From positions 1 to 6,374 of the forward strand of contig WTJZ01000230.1 in assembly GCA_011524615.1 (NCBI GenBank): a stretch of DNA of 6,374 nt, read 5' to 3'. Positions within the stretch are counted from its first letter, which is position 1, and each line of letters begins with the position of its first letter. The notes under the pieces are model-generated. The model worked only from the letters and a program-made list of their open reading frames with translations. It made no database searches and was not told the DNA's origin. This document shows, piece after piece, positions 5,301 to 6,374 of the stretch. Made by a program: the position numbers and the translations under genes. The stretch is from Akkermansiaceae bacterium (GTDB taxonomy: Bacteria; Verrucomicrobiota; Verrucomicrobiia; Verrucomicrobiales; Akkermansiaceae).

Positions 5301-6369
5301 CATAGTTGACATTATCCTCGTCGCCACCATTACCTGCCGCCCACATATGAATGGTTCCTAATCCCCCTCTACCATTTTGCACGGAGTCGAGGAGAGCGGC
5401 CTTGAAGAGGTCTCCTGAGTCATCCAGTGTCCCTTGATCATCAAACGGGCCCCAACTGTTATTCTTAATCTGGATCTGATCATTATAGAGTGCGACCGAC
5501 TCCGCCTCTTGCTCATCGGTTACATTACCCGCGATCAGCCTAAACCCGACTAAAGAAGCCTCAGGAGCGGCACCAGTGCCCCCCACATCATTGTCCGCTA
5601 CTGCCGCCGTCACACCGGCACAGGATGTACCATGACTGTGTGTTGGGCTCGGTGTGGGATCAGTGGAGACCCCGTCATTCCAGTTATACCCCAGTGCGCT
5701 ATTCACATTCGCGGCGAGGTCGGGGTGATCGGTCTGTAATCCATCATCTGTGATAGCGACGGTCACTCCGCTCCCCTTATAGGTCTCCCACACTTGCTCG
5801 ATGTTCACATCGACCCCAGCAGTTCCGCCATTGTAGCCTCGGTTATTCAGGTGCCATTGGTACCCCTCGATGAATGGGTGATACTGATAGAGTGGATCCG
5901 TCGGGACGGAACGCTTCGATTGCTGCTTGCTCAACACAGGGCGAGCCTCGATCACCCCAGGGAGCTTACTGAGTGCTGCCGTCTGGGTCAGTCCGGCATC
6001 ACTCTCGGTAAAGGTAAGAATCAACATCTGTGGCGCATAGCTCGGCACCCGCGAGGATACCGCCCCGCTTTTACTAATGATCTTGTCTACATCTGCATCC
6101 TCAGAGAGCTTCAGTATGATCTCCTTCTGTAAGATTCGTTTCGTCGACGCATTTCGCTCGCGCCCCTCGAGATACATAACAAGGAGAGGCTCCTCCTGCT
6201 CTGCCACCTTCATATCTGCAGACCTTGCACGCGTCTGGTACGACTCGACTACTGCTACGCTTTCCTCATCGATGACATACCTCTTCTTTTGCCCTCCCTC
6301 CATGAGCTCATAGGTCTCAGCACCTGCCAGCTGAGCGAGTAGGAAGCAAAGTAGAATATCGTGTTTCAT
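2380..6369 (-). CDS. Secreted kexin/furin-like S8 serine protease with P domain, Ig-like domains and three beta-rich repeats
   Basis: A 1329-residue exported endopeptidase. Residues 1-17 form a signal peptide (MKHDILLCFLLAQLAGA, likely cut before E18). About 18-153 is a propeptide ending in Lys152-Arg153. The S8 catalytic domain (about 155-485) has Asp208 in ITDDGLQTDHPDL, His246 in SHGTSCAG, oxyanion Asn347 in WAAGNGG and Ser417 in GGTSSATPLAAG. The SWGPFDD and YDGYANSIYTVAIGA blocks place it in the kexin/furin branch (S8B). A proprotein-convertase P domain follows (about 495-620; HPDRGEL, WTFMTVHNWGE, GTWTLEV). Then come two putative Ig (He_PIG-type) domains (about 629-708 and 713-793; SGLPSGLSFDSSLGVISGTP and a close copy). 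Three beta-rich repeats occupy 804-1198. The tail has an acidic DADPDEDG motif (1228-1234) and a final beta-rich region. The only Cys of the mature chain is Cys250 beside His246. An in-frame TGA directly before ATG 6367-6369 fixes the start. The target substrate is unknown. Confidence 0.96.
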   Translation of the reverse strand: MKHDILLCFLLAQLAGAETYELMEGGQKKRYVIDEESVAVVESYQTRARSADMKVAEQEEPLLVMYLEGRERNASTKRILQKEIILKLSEDADVDKIISKSGAVSSRVPSYAPQMLILTFTESDAGLTQTAALSKLPGVIEARPVLSKQQSKRSVPTDPLYQYHPFIEGYQWHLNNRGYNGGTAGVDVNIEQVWETYKGSGVTVAITDDGLQTDHPDLAANVNSALGYNWNDGVSTDPTPSPTHSHGTSCAGVTAAVADNDVGGTGAAPEASLVGFRLIAGNVTDEQEAESVALYNDQIQIKNNSWGPFDDQGTLDDSGDLFKAALLDSVQNGRGGLGTIHMWAAGNGGDEDNVNYDGYANSIYTVAIGAVTNTGERSWYSEPGAAKVVSATSNGGTEGITTTAINSDETFSFGGTSSATPLAAGVVALMLEANPALGWRDVQEILIRSARQVNTIESSWAVNGAGIPFSHEYGAGLIDAHLAVSMAESWTNLGTHQNHTVAATIPTSVAIPDNTSTGGQVSFVVDAADNMRLEHVTLTTTITHPDRGELQVRLTSPSGTVSILGDTDSKTSDQANYDNWTFMTVHNWGEEAAGTWTLEVVDSTTGQTGTIDQASITLYGGELDSGSVAPTFVSSGTDSGTVGEAYYYRLLAMNGVDTYSVSGLPSGLSFDSSLGVISGTPTVAGSYDVTISATNAQGTTNATLSLEVVAADPVLPFLPIDTLILHQVGVALSYQVPSYNAVSFSASGLPAGLSLDSSTGVLSGTVSTAGSTDFSITAVNAEGEDTESFTVEFYTSVQDYYATALDQTDYTYQQVSTGSIWSSQADETYDGTDALQSPVIDHDEETSFSATISGVGTLSFWAKVSTEQGFDLLTVYVNGAQKLQLSGEVDWTEYEVALSGAENVVIWEYSRDSSAGDGLNTVWVDSLSFTESVADPQYAEALDTADFDFYADNAWTYQSTTTQDGSDALASPVITHNEEATLSTVSSEAGVMRFWAKVSTELGYDLLEVSVNGTVVLSLSGEVDWTQYSLDLQEETNQVEWKYVRDNTDGGGDNMVWLDTVEFSAGETLSVDIAEALDNDNLTLPTDSDWSGSILNSYDGEDVLVSNNPGDSAYSLLEVTVEGAGDLSFYYRVSSETNFDFFYFMVDGEQRIQESGEGAWTQYTETLTEGTHTLQWVYSKDSSAASNNDAAYVDQLVWEPVLSDLETWTASYFTTTEVADLSTSGDDADPDEDGLPNLVEYAMGRSPISDVESYGVLYTETESGWVIDFPYNTAQVDVELEARLSTDLTTSSVATYTVTSTDGDIEMRRVTVPESEEKAFLWFSATHVE
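2638..2694 (-). other. Acidic DxDxDG-type motif plus NLVEYAMG in the protease tail
   Basis: Residues 1226-1244 read DDADPDEDGLPNLVEYAMG. Alternating Asp ending in Gly resembles thrombospondin type 3 or dockerin-type calcium loops, and the following LPNLVEYAMG helix is a signature I associate with the C-terminal region of many verrucomicrobial exported proteins. The rest of the protein (about 1245-1329) is a beta-rich tail ending FLWFSATHVE. Calcium binding, cell-surface retention or a sorting role are all inference. Confidence 0.6.
2776..3144 (-). repeat. Beta-rich repeat 3 of the protease (residues 1076-1198)
   Basis: Third and most diverged module: ALDNDNLTL, DGEDVLVSN, LSFYYRVSSETNFDFFYFMVDG, SGEGAWTQY, WVYSKDSSAASNND and AYVDQLVW. 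The block order is the same as in repeats 1 and 2, and the start-to-start spacing is 135 residues. WAKVST is replaced by YYRVSS and the SPVI block is replaced by a longer SNNPGDSAYS segment, so this is probably the oldest copy or one under different selection. Confidence 0.8.
3181..3549 (-). repeat. Beta-rich repeat 2 of the protease (residues 941-1063)
   Basis: Second module, clearly closest to repeat 1: ALDTADFDF, DGSDALASPVI, RFWAKVSTELGYDLLEVSVNG, SGEVDWTQY, WKYVRDNTDGGGDN and VWLDTVEF. The similarity extends to DNA; for example the segments around 3295-3315 and 3697-3717 (coding SGEVDWT and neighbours) are nearly identical, suggesting a comparatively recent duplication. It starts 137 residues after repeat 1. 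Confidence 0.85.
3583..3960 (-). repeat. Beta-rich repeat 1 of the protease (residues 804-929)
   Basis: First of three homologous modules of about 125 residues. It starts at ALDQTDYTY. Its core blocks are DGTDALQSPVI, LSFWAKVSTEQGFDLLTVYVNG, SGEVDWTEY, WEYSRDSSAGDG and VWVDSLSF. The pattern (paired aromatic strands and a closing D-x-[hydrophobic]) suggests a jelly-roll or MAM-like carbohydrate- or protein-binding sandwich, which is an inference from pattern only. Confidence 0.85.
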
Positions 6370-6374
6370 TCATC

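Noticed and set aside
3083..6313. Several plus-strand open frames (for example 3083-3484, 3481-3723, 5794-6132, 6077-6313)
   Set aside because: They are antisense shadows of the continuous protease gene, and their products lack recognisable domains.

Overview
The window looks like ordinary chromosomal DNA from a Gram-negative, probably marine member of the Verrucomicrobiota (Opitutae/Puniceicoccales-like). That placement is an inference. It rests on the very large modular secreted S8 protease, whose P domain, putative-Ig domains, repeated beta-rich modules and tail with a DxDxDG-type motif followed by 'LPNLVEYAMG' resemble exported proteins I associate with that phylum. The strong acidity of the mature protease is a further hint of a saline habitat. 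I see no tRNA, rRNA, CRISPR array, insertion sequence or phage gene.

Layout: (1) bases 1-260 hold the 3' end of an unrecognised plus-strand gene. (2) Bases 261-373 are a short intergenic spacer with a strong bulged hairpin followed by a T-rich run. (3) trpF (374-1036, plus) makes phosphoribosylanthranilate isomerase for tryptophan synthesis. Six bases downstream lies a half-length TauE/SafE-type membrane protein gene (1043-1405, plus). (4) A 17-bp perfect hairpin with A and T tracts (1431-1471) ends both this pair and the converging gene. (5) proC (1493-2275, minus) makes pyrroline-5-carboxylate reductase, the last step of proline synthesis. (6) After a 104-base spacer, the minus strand from 6369 down to 2380 is filled by one 1329-residue secreted kexin/furin-like serine protease. 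Its gene is upstream of proC on the same strand.

The genes do not form an obvious single pathway. trpF and proC are separate housekeeping amino-acid enzymes on opposite strands. The TauE-like gene is probably co-transcribed with trpF, but I see no functional link. The protease is the interesting part. Aligned from memory against furin, it keeps the catalytic Asp/His/Asn/Ser set, both acidic S1 residues, one acidic S2 residue and both acidic S4 residues. It has a Lys-Arg pair at the expected propeptide/catalytic-domain junction, and the protein's charge composition changes sharply at exactly that point. Together these suggest a bacterial protease that matures itself at dibasic sites. I do not see a wholly new multi-gene system here.
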